Source of the DNA: JAVBPB01 sp031549965
Lineage (GTDB): Bacteria; Bacillota; Clostridia; Lachnospirales; Lachnospiraceae
Direction: 5' to 3'
Length of the DNA: 64,000 bases
Assembly: GCA_031549965.1 (NCBI GenBank)
Contig: JAVBPB010000048.1
Span: 1 to 64,000 of the forward strand
Part shown: positions 20,522 through 29,532 of the stretch, piece by piece
Layout: each line of letters begins with the position of its first letter
How positions within the stretch are numbered: the stretch's first letter is position 1
Notes under the pieces: generated by a model
The model's database searches: none
Seen by the model: only the letters and a program-made list of their open reading frames with translations
What the model was told of the DNA's origin: nothing
Position numbers and translations under genes: made by a program

Positions 20522-21982
20522 ATGTTAAACGAAAATCTAACCTTATTAACCGACTTCTACGAGCTAACAATGATGCAAGGCTACTACAAAAACAACAACA
20601 ATGACGTAGTAATCTTCGATGCATTCTACAGAAGCAACCCTAGCGGTAGTGCCTACGCAATTGTAGCCGGCCTAGATCAAATAATCGACTACATCAAAAA
20701 TCTTTCCTTCTCAAAAGAAGATATTGAATATCTTAGATCACTTAAAATGTTTGATGATGATTTCCTTGAATACCTAAAAACATTTCGTTTTAGCGGAGAT
20801 ATATATGCAATACCAGAAGGCACTGTAGTTTTTCCAAAAGAGCCACTCTTAAAGGTTATTGCTCCAATTATGGAAGCCCAATTAGTTGAAACTGCTATTT
20901 TAACAATACTAAATCATCAAAGTCTTATTGCCACTAAGGCTTCCAGAGTTTGCTTTTCTGCAAAAGGCGATGCTGTAATGGAATTTGGTCTTAGAAGGGC
21001 TCAGGGACCAGATGCTGGAGTATACGGAGCAAGGGCCGCCATGATTGGCGGATGTGTCGGAACAAGCAATGTCCTTGCTGGTAAATTGTTTAATGTTCCG
21101 GTTCTTGGAACACATGCACATAGCTGGATAATGAGTTTTGAAGATGAAATTACTGCATTTAGAAAATACGCACAGCTATATACAAAAAATTGTACATTAC
21201 TTGTAGATACCTATGACACTCTTAAGTCTGGAGTTCCTAATGCAATTAAGGTATTTACTGAATTAAAAGAAGCAAATAATATACCTCAAAGATATGGTAT
21301 TCGCTTAGATAGCGGGGATTTAGCTTATCTTTCAAAGAAAGCTAGAAAAATGCTTGACGATGCAGGATTTCATGATGCCGGCATTACTGCTTCTAGTGAT
21401 TTGGATGAATATTTGATTGATAGCCTTAAAACTCAAAATGCTGCAATTAATGCATGGGGAGTTGGTACAAACTTAATTACCTCTAAGGATTGCCCTGCCT
21501 TTGGCGGTGTTTATAAATTGGCAGCAATTAAAAAAGATAATTACTTTATGCCTAAAATAAAACTATCTGATAATTATGAAAAGATAACTAATCCTGGTAA
21601 TAAGACCATTTATAGAGTTTATGATAATGAAACTGGTAAAATTAAAGCCGACTTAATTGCCCTTGCAAGCGAAAAGTTTTCTACAGATAATCCTTTAATG
21701 TTATTCGATCCGATTTCTACATGGAAAAAAAGTTATCTAAGATCTAATTCTTATACATTAAAAGAATTATTAGTACCTATTTTTAAGAATGGACAATGTG
21801 TGTATACTTCCCCTTCAGTTATGGATATTAGAAAACATTCTCTTTGCGAACTTGAAACACTTTGGGAGGAATCAAGGCGTCTTGTTAATCCTCAAGAAGT
21901 ATATGTAGATTTATCACATGAATTGTTTCATATTAAAAATGGACTATTAGACAGCATAAATTCACATCATATAAACTCATAA
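20522..21982 (+). CDS. pncB: nicotinate phosphoribosyltransferase
   Basis: Converts nicotinate and PRPP to nicotinate mononucleotide with ATP hydrolysis, the entry step of NAD salvage (Preiss-Handler route). Family blocks are clear: LLTDFYELTMMQGYY at the amino end, EFGLRRAQGPDAG, VLGTHAHSWIMSF (containing the histidine phosphorylated in this family), LVDTYDTLKSG, and GIRLDSGDLAYLS in the PRPP-binding half. The 486-residue length is normal. I chose ATG 20522 over the in-frame GTG at 20513 because AAGGAG ends 9 nt before the ATG and overlaps the GTG region. The gene is monocistronic, with its own promoter and terminator. Confidence 0.96.
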   Translation: MLNENLTLLTDFYELTMMQGYYKNNNNDVVIFDAFYRSNPSGSAYAIVAGLDQIIDYIKNLSFSKEDIEYLRSLKMFDDDFLEYLKTFRFSGDIYAIPEGTVVFPKEPLLKVIAPIMEAQLVETAILTILNHQSLIATKASRVCFSAKGDAVMEFGLRRAQGPDAGVYGARAAMIGGCVGTSNVLAGKLFNVPVLGTHAHSWIMSFEDEITAFRKYAQLYTKNCTLLVDTYDTLKSGVPNAIKVFTELKEANNIPQRYGIRLDSGDLAYLSKKARKMLDDAGFHDAGITASSDLDEYLIDSLKTQNAAINAWGVGTNLITSKDCPAFGGVYKLAAIKKDNYFMPKIKLSDNYEKITNPGNKTIYRVYDNETGKIKADLIALASEKFSTDNPLMLFDPISTWKKSYLRSNSYTLKELLVPIFKNGQCVYTSPSVMDIRKHSLCELETLWEESRRLVNPQEVYVDLSHELFHIKNGLLDSINSHHINS

Positions 21983-21994
21983 CATTTTAAAAGC

Positions 21995-22036
21995 AACACC
22001 TCATTAAAAAGTTTTAACACTTTTTAATGAGGTGTT
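21995..22036 (+). terminator. terminator-like hairpin after pncB
   Basis: A perfect 18-bp stem (AACACCTCATTAAAAAGT) with a 6-nt loop begins 12 nt after the pncB stop. The tail is AATTTATTA rather than a pure T run. Confidence 0.75.
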
Positions 22037-22108
22037 AATTTATTAGTCACCTTTCCCAAATATACCTATTTAATATAAATTAATTTTATAATTTTTATAA
22101 ATTATACA

Positions 22109-22137
22109 TTTACCATTTTGGAAACATATGTTATAAT
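22109..22137 (+). promoter_or_regulatory. promoter of the HD-GYP gene
   Basis: -35 TTTACC (22109-22114), 17-bp spacer, -10 TATAAT (22132-22137). The leader would be about 72 nt. Confidence 0.6.
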
Positions 22138-22215
22138 CAATAAATAGAATACAGAATACTAAAAATTATAGTGCATTATCACAAATAAACGCAACTGATT
22201 TAAAGGAGACTTTTT

Positions 22216-23313
22216 ATGGCTGACGAAATCAATGTATTAAAAAGTAGAATACATATTAGCGAAATTAAAGAAGGTATGGTTATAGCTGCTGATGTTGTTA
22301 CTCCCAACGGTCTGTTATTAATTCCCAAAAATATGCAAATATTGGATAACCACATTCACAGCTTAGAAATATATAATATACATTATGTATATGTATTTGA
22401 TGAAATTGAACCAATTCATTATATAAATGAATTAATAGCAGATAATTATACCCTTGAATTTATGAATAATAAAGATTTTAAAGTGTTTCAGGAAAATTAC
22501 TCTAAGACTATTGTTTTAACAAAGCAGTATCTTACTACTATTAGCCTTGGATATGAAGTCCATATTGACGATTTGTGTAACTTAAGTAAAAATCTTTTAA
22601 ACAATCTTTTTACTTATGGGGATTTATTTAGCTATTTATACCATTTAAAATCATATGATGATTATACATTTACACATTGCCTAAATGTATCAATGCTTTG
22701 TTTTATTTTCGGAAGATGGCTTAGACTACCTGAAGAGGAATTAAAAAATTTAACAGTATCTGGTTTACTTCATGATATAGGCAAAGTTTCTATAAACTAT
22801 GATTTACTAAATAAACCTGGCAAATTATCTCCAGAAGAATTTGAAGCTATAAAATCTCATCCTCAAAAAGGATATGAAATGATAAAAGACCAAAACTTTT
22901 CCGAAAATGTAAAACTTGCTGTTTTACAGCATCATGAAAAATCTGACGGTTCTGGTTATCCAAATGGACTTACTGGAGAAAATTTATCTGATTTTGGTAA
23001 AATTGTTGCAATAACTGACATTTATGATGCTATGACCTCTGATCGTTCATATCACAAAAAAGCTTCTCCTTTTAAGGTGATAAAATTCTTTGAAAGTGAA
23101 ACCTTTAAAACATTAGACATGACCTATTTGTACATTTTTTTAACAAATATAGCTCAAAATTTTATTGGTTCAACTGTATTGTTATCTAATAATGAAATAG
23201 GCAAAATTATTTTTATACATAAAGAGGCACCTTCAAGACCAATGGTTGCTGCCGGTAATTCTATCTACAACCTTTTTACTGATCCTTCCATTGAAATTGT
23301 TCAATTATTATAA
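22216..23313 (+). CDS. HD-GYP domain protein, probable cyclic-di-GMP phosphodiesterase
   Basis: A 365-residue cytoplasmic protein. An amino-terminal region of about 130 residues (ISEIKEGMVIAADVVTPNG) resembles the DUF3391-type lead-in of many HD-GYP proteins. The HD-GYP domain runs from about 140 to 320. It has HD at 186-187 within LLHDIGKVS, the block NKPGKLSPEEFEAIKSHP, HH at 239-240 and GYP at 247-249. The metal-binding and GYP residues are intact, so activity on cyclic-di-GMP (to pGpG or GMP) is expected from the family. There is no transmembrane or receiver domain. The start follows AAAGGAG. The next gene, 95 bp on, carries a GGDEF-like domain with a broken active site, so the pair may form one signalling module. 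Confidence 0.9.
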   Translation: MADEINVLKSRIHISEIKEGMVIAADVVTPNGLLLIPKNMQILDNHIHSLEIYNIHYVYVFDEIEPIHYINELIADNYTLEFMNNKDFKVFQENYSKTIVLTKQYLTTISLGYEVHIDDLCNLSKNLLNNLFTYGDLFSYLYHLKSYDDYTFTHCLNVSMLCFIFGRWLRLPEEELKNLTVSGLLHDIGKVSINYDLLNKPGKLSPEEFEAIKSHPQKGYEMIKDQNFSENVKLAVLQHHEKSDGSGYPNGLTGENLSDFGKIVAITDIYDAMTSDRSYHKKASPFKVIKFFESETFKTLDMTYLYIFLTNIAQNFIGSTVLLSNNEIGKIIFIHKEAPSRPMVAAGNSIYNLFTDPSIEIVQLL

Positions 23314-23408
23314 TTTTAATTAAAACAAATAGCCAAAATCATTAAAGTATGATATTATTATCTATATGTTTTTAAAAGCTACTTTTACATAAGGAGTTGA
23401 AATTGACC

Positions 23409-24551
23409 ATGATTTTGGATTACTATAAAATACTACAGGTTCACTACGATGCAAGTCCAGAAGTTATACAATCTGCTTACAAAAGACTATCAAGAATGTA
23501 TCATCCTGATACCAACTTTGATCAGGATGAAAAAATGAAGCAAATAAACCTTGCCTTTGAGGTACTTAGCAATACCAGTAAAAGAACTCAATATCACAAG
23601 GAATGGCTGGAACATTTTGCCCCTAATTCTTCAAAAACATTCACATTTGAAAGAGTTCGTATTACCAATGATCAGGCTCTTGATGCAATTGATGACTATT
23701 TTCATTCATTAAAAATTGAAAATTGGGAAAGTGCCTACTTAAAGCTTACTCTTGAGGATAAATCAAGAATTCCTTTACAGGATTTTATAGATTGTAAAAC
23801 TGCTGTGGCTAAATGTTATCAATTGCAAGGCTATAAAATAAGCTATTATAAAACATACTATAATTGTACTATTGAAAATACTCTTTATGAAAGAATTATT
23901 GAATATGCTGTTTCTGTTACAGATCTAAATAACAGAACCTACGAAATTACCAATGAAGTTTTACATAAATACGTAGCTTTTAACGGAGTATCATGGAATG
24001 TACATTTAGGACAAAATTCCTTAAAAAATTCAATTTTAAAATTTACTCTCCTATCTGACAAAACAGAACATTTTGATCCTATGTCTATATATGAAAAGGC
24101 GGCTAAAAGATATGATAATCTTACTGGGTTATTAAGTGAATCGGGATTTTATGAGGAAGCTCTAAGAGAGGTCGACCGAAACAGAAGATATCAAAATCCT
24201 TTTTCCTTGATTTCTTTTAAAGTCATCTGCGTCGATAATGTACCAGAAACTGTTTGCGTCATGCATGCTGCAAATGTAATCAGAAAGAATTTACGTATTA
24301 ATGATGTATCTGCACGATTTGGTTCTAATCAATTTGTCTGCTTACTTGCTGAAACTAAACGTTCTGGGGCTGAGATTGCATTAAAAAAGCTTTATGATAT
24401 TATGATTTCTACTCAAAATCAACGATACGATATTGGTACAGGCGTAGCTGAGTACGGAGATTTCCCTAATCTGGATGCAGTTATTTACGAAGTTTGCTCT
24501 TCTTCCAATTATTATGATAACTCTATAATTGATAGTGGAAATTCTATTTAA
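23409..24551 (+). CDS. J-domain / NTF2-like / degenerate GGDEF fusion protein
   Basis: A 380-residue cytoplasmic protein of unusual design. Residues 3-67 form a DnaJ J-domain with the HPD motif intact at 32-34 (RMYHPDTN), which should stimulate a DnaK-type Hsp70. Residues about 85-200 look like a small alpha+beta domain of NTF2/SnoaL or DUF4878 type (weak call). From about 230 a GGDEF-fold region begins with DNLTGLLSESGF. The signature place reads RFGSNQF, with GSNQF at 305-309 instead of GGDEF, so cyclase activity is unlikely; it may bind nucleotide or a partner. There is no zinc-finger or client domain of classical DnaJ. AAGGAG ends 12 nt before ATG 23409 and 6 nt before TTG 23403, so TTG is an alternative start. 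It follows the HD-GYP gene on the same strand. Confidence 0.82.
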   Translation: MILDYYKILQVHYDASPEVIQSAYKRLSRMYHPDTNFDQDEKMKQINLAFEVLSNTSKRTQYHKEWLEHFAPNSSKTFTFERVRITNDQALDAIDDYFHSLKIENWESAYLKLTLEDKSRIPLQDFIDCKTAVAKCYQLQGYKISYYKTYYNCTIENTLYERIIEYAVSVTDLNNRTYEITNEVLHKYVAFNGVSWNVHLGQNSLKNSILKFTLLSDKTEHFDPMSIYEKAAKRYDNLTGLLSESGFYEEALREVDRNRRYQNPFSLISFKVICVDNVPETVCVMHAANVIRKNLRINDVSARFGSNQFVCLLAETKRSGAEIALKKLYDIMISTQNQRYDIGTGVAEYGDFPNLDAVIYEVCSSSNYYDNSIIDSGNSI

Positions 24552-24661
24552 GTTGGAGAATAGTTCTTTTCCTTAGAAGAATAATATGTTTATCAATCAA
24601 CCATAGAACGTTTCTTTATTGAAGTATATAACTAACGTTGTCAATAGATTTCTTAATCTTA

Positions 24662-24706
24662 AAAAGGTGCAAAGTCTTTAATAATTAATCAGACTTTGCA
24701 CCTTTT
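24662..24706. terminator. bidirectional terminator between convergent genes
   Basis: A perfect 16-bp stem, AAAAGGTGCAAAGTCT and its complement, with a 13-nt loop. It is flanked by As on one side and Ts on the other. It serves the J-domain gene (plus) and the coiled-coil gene (minus). Confidence 0.85.
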
Positions 24707-24725
24707 ACGTATTTCCATGGATATA

Positions 24726-25064
24726 TTATGCTATTTTATTTTGATCTAATCTTTCTTTAATTCGTCTAACCTCATCTTCAAGTATATTGATTTTTATTAT
24801 CATCATTTCTTTTTGATTTTCTACCTTTAATGCATCATTAAGTTTATTTGCTAAATCAATATGATTCTCTGCTACAATTTGTATATTTTTGTTTGTAACA
24901 TTCTCTAAGGTCAACTTAATAGAATCAATTTTTCTCTCAAGATAATCAAATTTAAAATCAAATTTTTGCTCTAATGCTAAGATTTGGTTTTGCATTGATG
25001 TCATATCCTTTTGCATTGATGTCATTTGATTTAGTATAAGATCAAGTTTTTCGCTATCTGTCAT
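24726..25064 (-). CDS. small coiled-coil protein, unknown function
   Basis: 112 residues, with no signal peptide or membrane span. Nearly all of it is predicted alpha-helical coiled coil, with heptad-like spacing of Leu, Ile and Met, two near-identical MTSMQ repeats near residue 15, and a carboxy-terminal EDEVRRIKERL helix. Such short proteins are common in Clostridia and may oligomerise or act as adaptors; I cannot assign a role. The start has AGGTGAG 5 nt upstream. It is not clearly in an operon with the ABC genes, whose last stop lies 160 bp upstream. Confidence 0.75.
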   Translation of the reverse strand: MTDSEKLDLILNQMTSMQKDMTSMQNQILALEQKFDFKFDYLERKIDSIKLTLENVTNKNIQIVAENHIDLANKLNDALKVENQKEMMIIKINILEDEVRRIKERLDQNKIA

Positions 25065-25223
25065 TATCTCACCTACCTTCTTATTGTCTTATCCTTAGAT
25101 AATTATATCATACGTAATCTGTAAAGTCTATTCAAAAACAAAGTTATATTAGCTTCCTTTAGATAGTGCTAACCCTTTTTCAACCATAGATAATGAAATA
25201 GAAGAAAGAACATCTGTTGTATA

Positions 25224-26021
25224 TTATAGTTTTACCTTTCTATTATTGTAATTCTTGTATGAATATACCATAGCAGATATTGATATTATAACCATAATTA
25301 TAGTGTATGGGATACTTAAATGATTATTGTTTATTACGTAGCTGGCATCAAAAAACTTAAACGGAGTAATATACTTTAAAAAGTTTAAGTTTTCTGACAT
25401 ATCTGTTAGAATGTAGAAAAAATAACTTACCATTACTACAATTGAAGCATTTCTAGCAGCAGATTTTGCTTCTTTAGTTATGCAACTAAAAAAGAAACCA
25501 ACACAAAGAAAAGTAATTTGAAGTATAAACATTCCAGCAATCATTGTAAGCATTTGATTAGTTACTGTTTTGTTACTGTTTTCTAAGGTTACAGAAATTG
25601 ATGAAATTAGAGCAACTAAGTTAAATATTATTATGTTTATTAATGCGGCTATAAATTTTGAAGTTATTATTTTATTTATGGATACTGGCTTTACAAAGAT
25701 AAATTCTGCTGTTTTATCATATTGTTCTTTTGCCATTATGTTAGCTCCTAACATTACTGCATGAATTGTGGCCATTAACAAAAGATAAAAATATCCTAAT
25801 CCATAGTAACCTATTAACGTTGACATATCAAGATCCGATAATCCAAAAACTGCCAAGAGGCTTTTTGGGTACGCATCTACCATAGCTCTTATGTTCTCTG
25901 GATCTTCGGTTATAATTACTGAAAATTTTGCCATAATACCATACATTAATAAAAAAGAAGATATACTCCATATTATTAAAGATCTTCGGTTTGCTTTTAA
26001 TTCTCTTTTAATTATATTCAT
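25224..26021 (-). CDS. ABC-2 type transporter permease
   Basis: 265 residues with about six hydrophobic membrane segments and an amino-terminal cytoplasmic start (MNIIKRELKANRRSLIIW) typical of ABC-2 permeases. Together with the upstream permease and ATPase it should form a heterodimeric exporter, most likely moving a drug, peptide or lipid outward. The strong site AGGAGG precedes the ATG. It is the last gene of the tetR-ATPase-permease-permease run, 15 bp after the preceding gene. Substrate unknown. Confidence 0.85.
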   Translation of the reverse strand: MNIIKRELKANRRSLIIWSISSFLLMYGIMAKFSVIITEDPENIRAMVDAYPKSLLAVFGLSDLDMSTLIGYYGLGYFYLLLMATIHAVMLGANIMAKEQYDKTAEFIFVKPVSINKIITSKFIAALINIIIFNLVALISSISVTLENSNKTVTNQMLTMIAGMFILQITFLCVGFFFSCITKEAKSAARNASIVVMVSYFFYILTDMSENLNFLKYITPFKFFDASYVINNNHLSIPYTIIMVIISISAMVYSYKNYNNRKVKL

Positions 26022-26036
26022 ATTCGTCCTCCTATT

Positions 26037-26831
26037 CTACGCATGTATGTCTTTTAATTTATATACTATATAGCTTCCTATAATACAAATGCAAATTATT
26101 GCTATGGATATAACCATAAATTTGCCATCATATTTTAAATTTGTCTGTATATAAGCATAATCAAAATATGAAAATGGTGAAAGGTAAGAAAGCTTTTCAT
26201 CATTTATTGCTGCTGCAATCATTCTTATACCAAAAGTTGCAAATACAATGCCTAGTGATGTTGGTATAATTGATTTAATTTTATTAACACTTACGCCAAT
26301 AATCATGCCTAAACTTAGATATATTAGTTGTAATATAAGCAATGACAATGATATTAAAGCAAATGCCTTCTTGTCGTAATTACCTTCATCTAGTATACTT
26401 GCAGCTACAAGAGAAGATGGAAGGTATATAATATTAGTGACTATTATAAAACTTAATGATGCAAACAGTTTACTATTAATAATTTTAATTCTTGTAGTTG
26501 GCTTAGTTAATAGAAAATCTGTTACATGTTCTCTGGTCTCTTTTGAAAAAATAGAAAGACCTAAATTCATTGCCTGTATTGCACCACAAAGGCTTACGTA
26601 AAAAAATATATATGCGTAAAACCCTGTTATTGAAAACATTCTATCTATGTCCATTCCCATTGCACTTAATAGCTCTTTAGGCATTTTTTGAAAAACATCT
26701 TCAACTGCTTTTTTATTTTCTGCATATGCCGGAAATACTGTCAAAAATATACATCCCACTACAATTAAAACAATAATCCATGTAATTGTTGAACGTATAT
26801 TAGTTTTTATTTCATGTTTAAACATGTTCAT
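26037..26831 (-). CDS. ABC-2 type transporter permease
   Basis: 264 residues, about six membrane segments, and the same layout as the next gene (MNMFKHEIKTNIRSTITW start). The two permeases are probably paralogous halves of one membrane channel. It begins 12 bp after the ATPase gene with a GGGGGAA ribosome site. A conserved central stretch, FLLTKPTTRIKIINSK, corresponds to FVFVKPVSINKIITSK-like residues in the partner permease, the loop expected to contact the ATPase. Substrate unknown. Confidence 0.85.
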   Translation of the reverse strand: MNMFKHEIKTNIRSTITWIIVLIVVGCIFLTVFPAYAENKKAVEDVFQKMPKELLSAMGMDIDRMFSITGFYAYIFFYVSLCGAIQAMNLGLSIFSKETREHVTDFLLTKPTTRIKIINSKLFASLSFIIVTNIIYLPSSLVAASILDEGNYDKKAFALISLSLLILQLIYLSLGMIIGVSVNKIKSIIPTSLGIVFATFGIRMIAAAINDEKLSYLSPFSYFDYAYIQTNLKYDGKFMVISIAIICICIIGSYIVYKLKDIHA

Positions 26832-26843
26832 AATGAATTCCCC

Positions 26844-27719
26844 CTATTGATAGTAATGTAAAAATATTTCTTCTAAATCTGGTTCTGCTATATGAACATT
26901 TGATAATTCTAATTTGGATAATGCCAAAATAACATTGTTAATATTTCCATTAAATAAAAAGCTTGCTTCGTTTTTCTTTATTTCTAACTTTGAAATACCC
27001 TTTATTGTAAAAGCTTCTTTGTTTACCTGATTCTTTGTTTCAATTATAATGTGCTTTATTGCATTTTCTTTAAGAACAGATATTTTTTCAGTTTTTATAA
27101 TTTTTCCTTCTTTAATTATGGCTACCCTGTCACAAATTTTTTCTACTTCACTTAATATATGAGAGGAGAAAAATACAGTTGCACCTTTTTGTTTTGCTTC
27201 TAAAATAAGTTCAAAAAAAGTTTGCTGCATAAGTGGGTCTAATCCGCTTGTAGGTTCATCCAAAATAATTAATTCAGGTTCATGAAGAAGACACTGTATT
27301 ACTCCTACTTTTTTTCTATTACCAAAGGATAAGTCGCTAATCTTCTTATTTAAATCAAGCTCTAATCTTCTCGCTAATATTTCGATGTTTTTACTATAAT
27401 CATTCTTATAAAAGCTCTCGGAATATTTCAAAAGTTCTAACACCTTCATGCCATCATAATAAAAAACTTCTGATGGTAAATATCCTATTTTATTATAAAT
27501 TTCCGGCTCTAATTTAGTACAATCCTGACCTAATACGCTTGCACTTCCGCTAGTTGGCCTTATTAATGAAAGTAAGGTTCTTATTGTAGTTGATTTTCCT
27601 GCTCCGTTTGGTCCAATGAAACCAAATACTTCTCCTTTTTCAATTTTTAGATTTACATCAATTATACCTCTGGCTTTGTTATAGCTTTTAGTAAGATTTT
27701 TTGTTTCAATTGCATTCAT
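26844..27719 (-). CDS. ABC transporter ATP-binding protein
   Basis: 291 residues. It has Walker A GPNGAGKSTT near residue 37, a signature stretch LSFGNRKK (LSxGxxKK variant of LSGGQ) near 130, Walker B LIILDEPTSGLDP near 150 and the H-loop FFSSHILSEVE near 185. The roughly 80-residue carboxy-terminal extension is typical of exporters of the CcmA/BcrA-like group. It powers the two permeases encoded just downstream. AAGGAGG lies 6 nt before the ATG. Induction is probably under the adjacent TetR regulator. Confidence 0.93.
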   Translation of the reverse strand: MNAIETKNLTKSYNKARGIIDVNLKIEKGEVFGFIGPNGAGKSTTIRTLLSLIRPTSGSASVLGQDCTKLEPEIYNKIGYLPSEVFYYDGMKVLELLKYSESFYKNDYSKNIEILARRLELDLNKKISDLSFGNRKKVGVIQCLLHEPELIILDEPTSGLDPLMQQTFFELILEAKQKGATVFFSSHILSEVEKICDRVAIIKEGKIIKTEKISVLKENAIKHIIIETKNQVNKEAFTIKGISKLEIKKNEASFLFNGNINNVILALSKLELSNVHIAEPDLEEIFLHYYQ

Positions 27720-27763
27720 GTTGCTTCCTCCTTAAATTTTTAGTGTTAAAAGCATTTAAATAT

Positions 27764-28387
27764 TTATTTGTACAAGCATTTTTTTAGTAATGCAAATAAA
27801 TCTCTTGTTTCTTTAACAATCAATTCTCTATTTAGTATAAAATTTTCCTGATATTTAAGTCTATCTTTATATACCTTACTTATTCCTTGAATGCTATAGT
27901 TAACTAAAGTTAGTGCCTCTTCGTTGGTTACTCCATCCTTTAAGTTATCAAAGTTTAATCCATCGTATACTTTTTGCAGGGAATCTGCCATTATTGTATC
28001 ATATCTTTTTTCAATTTCATCTCTTACCTCTGGAGATTTTTCGGTTGATGCAACTTGTATGAATTCAAATAAATCAGGATGCTTAAGCATTAGTTCCCAT
28101 TTTAAATTAATAATAATCTCCCATCTTTCAATTATTCCTGATATGCTAAAATCTAATTTGCTCCAAAATTCATCTATAAGGAGCTTTTCGGTGTAATCAT
28201 AAAGATATAGATACAAGTCTTTTTTATTTTTAAAATATACAAATAGGGAGCCTTTTGATATTTCGGCGTCTTTTACTATTGTATTGGTTGAAGCATTGTC
28301 GTAACCGTTTGCTTCAAATTCTTTTATTGCGGCATTGATTATTAGGTTTCTTTTTTCTTCTGGTAGTTTTAGAAATTTTCTGTACAT
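27764..28387 (-). CDS. TetR family repressor of the ABC exporter operon
   Basis: Transcriptional regulator of about 207 residues. The amino-terminal helix-turn-helix is canonical (INAAIKEFEANGYDNASTNTIVKDAEISKGSLF, quoted here as its two halves INAAIKEFEANGYDNAS and TNTIVKDAEISKGSLF). A ligand-binding helical domain follows. I place the start at ATG 28387 rather than an upstream ATG at 28450. AGAAGG lies 6 nt before it, the family core begins at once (MYRKFLKLPEEKR), and the upstream ATG overlaps an operator. It is first in the run with the ATPase and two permeases, 44 bp before the ATPase gene, so it probably represses its own operon until an effector binds. Confidence 0.9.
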   Translation of the reverse strand: MYRKFLKLPEEKRNLIINAAIKEFEANGYDNASTNTIVKDAEISKGSLFVYFKNKKDLYLYLYDYTEKLLIDEFWSKLDFSISGIIERWEIIINLKWELMLKHPDLFEFIQVASTEKSPEVRDEIEKRYDTIMADSLQKVYDGLNFDNLKDGVTNEEALTLVNYSIQGISKVYKDRLKYQENFILNRELIVKETRDLFALLKKCLYK

Positions 28388-28434
28388 GTGGCACCTTCTT
28401 TCTTTTTTCTCTTTTTCCTTCTTTCCTCTTTTAT

Positions 28435-28449
28435 TGACCACGGTGGTCA
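28435..28449. promoter_or_regulatory. TetR operator 1 (perfect palindrome)
   Basis: TGACCACGGTGGTCA, a 7-1-7 perfect inverted repeat just downstream of the predicted -10 of the tetR promoter. A related site lies 35 bp away centre to centre. Confidence 0.7.
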
Positions 28450-28456
28450 TTCACTA

Positions 28457-28485
28457 ATTTTATCACAAATGACCAGAGTAGTCAA
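28457..28485 (-). promoter_or_regulatory. promoter of the tetR-ABC operon
   Basis: Minus strand: -35 TTGACT (28480-28485), 17-bp spacer, -10 TAAAAT (28457-28462). Operator 2 overlaps the -35 and operator 1 covers the start region, a classic repression layout. Confidence 0.75.
28470..28484. promoter_or_regulatory. TetR operator 2 (imperfect palindrome)
   Basis: TGACCAGAGTAGTCA shares TGACCA-n-n-GT-n-GTCA with operator 1 and overlaps the -35 element of the tetR promoter. Confidence 0.6.
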
Positions 28486-28587
28486 TATTTTTTTGAAACT
28501 TTGTATTTTTTGTGAAGTGATAGTTCAATTGTGTTTTTGTATTAATTTATTAAATCATAAGATGTAGTGTATCTAAATAAAAAAATA

Positions 28588-28617
28588 ACATCAGACCCCA
28601 ATTAAAAGGTCTGATGT
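28588..28617 (-). terminator. terminator after the SPFH gene
   Basis: A 10-bp perfect stem, ACATCAGACC and its complement, with T-rich flanks on both strands (TTATTTTTTT on the minus side). It lies 10 nt past the SPFH stop codon. Confidence 0.75.
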
Positions 28618-28626
28618 CTTTTATAA

Positions 28627-29532
28627 TTACTCTGTTTTTGTTTCTTTTGTAGTAGTCTCTGTTGTAGGCTCTGTCGTTGTTTGTTTATTGGTGATACTGG
28701 AATTGTTATTTATTTGGCTGGTGTTTGAATTACTTCCAAGTACTGTGGAAAGGTCTAGAATATTTCCTTCGCTTCCGGTCACAATTGGTAATTTACCGTC
28801 CCATTTTTGTATATACTCTAATAATAGTATGTTTTCAGATAATGCTTCTGACTTTAACTGTAATGCTTTAGCTTCTGCTTCTGCTTCTACTACCTTTTGT
28901 TTAGCTTCAATTGCAATTCTTGATAAGTCCTGCTCTGCTTTAAGTGCTAATTGTTGTGCTGTTTGCTTAGCTTCAATTGCGGCATTAAATTCTTGTGAAA
29001 ACTCAAAATTAATTATATTTAAATTTTCGATTGTTATTCCGTAAGGATTAACTTTTGCTGATAATTCATCCTTCATTACCTGACTTACTTCTGATCTTTT
29101 TGTAATAAGTTCTTCTGCTGTAAATTTTGCAGTTGCACTTTTTACAGATTCTTGTATTGAAGGTAATATGATTCTTGTTTCATAGCTAATTCCTACATTT
29201 TTATATAAAGTTGCTGATGATGCATTATCAACCCTATAGTTTACTGCTATTTTATTAGATACAGTTTGTAAGTCTTTACTTGCTGCTGTTCCAGTAATTT
29301 CCGCAATTTGTGTTCTGTTATCTATTAATACAATATTAGTAACAAAAGGGATTTTAAATTTTAAACCTTCGCTTAGTACATTCTCTGATACTGCTCCTAA
29401 ATTTACAACAACACCTGTACTTCCTGATGGTACTATTGCAATTGAAGTGGCAATTAGCACAACTGCAATAACTACAGCTATAACCAACCCCACAAGTTTT
29501 GAATTATTTTTACTTTTTGGATGTTCTTCCAT
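28627..29532 (-). CDS. SPFH/prohibitin family membrane protein
   Basis: 301 residues. A short cytoplasmic lead is followed by one membrane segment (about 13-34, LVGLVIAVVIAVVLIATSI). The SPFH domain comes next (about 35-215, beginning VPSGSTGVVVNLGAV), then a coiled coil rich in Glu/Ala/Lys (about 180-245, ALKAEQDLSRIAIEAKQKV) and a Thr/Glu-rich tail. Family members form ring oligomers in membranes and organise membrane domains or protease access. It carries prohibitin-like sequence rather than the flotillin repeat pattern. It is monocistronic and diverges from the lipoprotein gene with 196 bp between. Start site GAGAGG. Confidence 0.88.
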   Translation of the reverse strand: MEEHPKSKNNSKLVGLVIAVVIAVVLIATSIAIVPSGSTGVVVNLGAVSENVLSEGLKFKIPFVTNIVLIDNRTQIAEITGTAASKDLQTVSNKIAVNYRVDNASSATLYKNVGISYETRIILPSIQESVKSATAKFTAEELITKRSEVSQVMKDELSAKVNPYGITIENLNIINFEFSQEFNAAIEAKQTAQQLALKAEQDLSRIAIEAKQKVVEAEAEAKALQLKSEALSENILLLEYIQKWDGKLPIVTGSEGNILDLSTVLGSNSNTSQINNNSSITNKQTTTEPTTETTTKETKTE

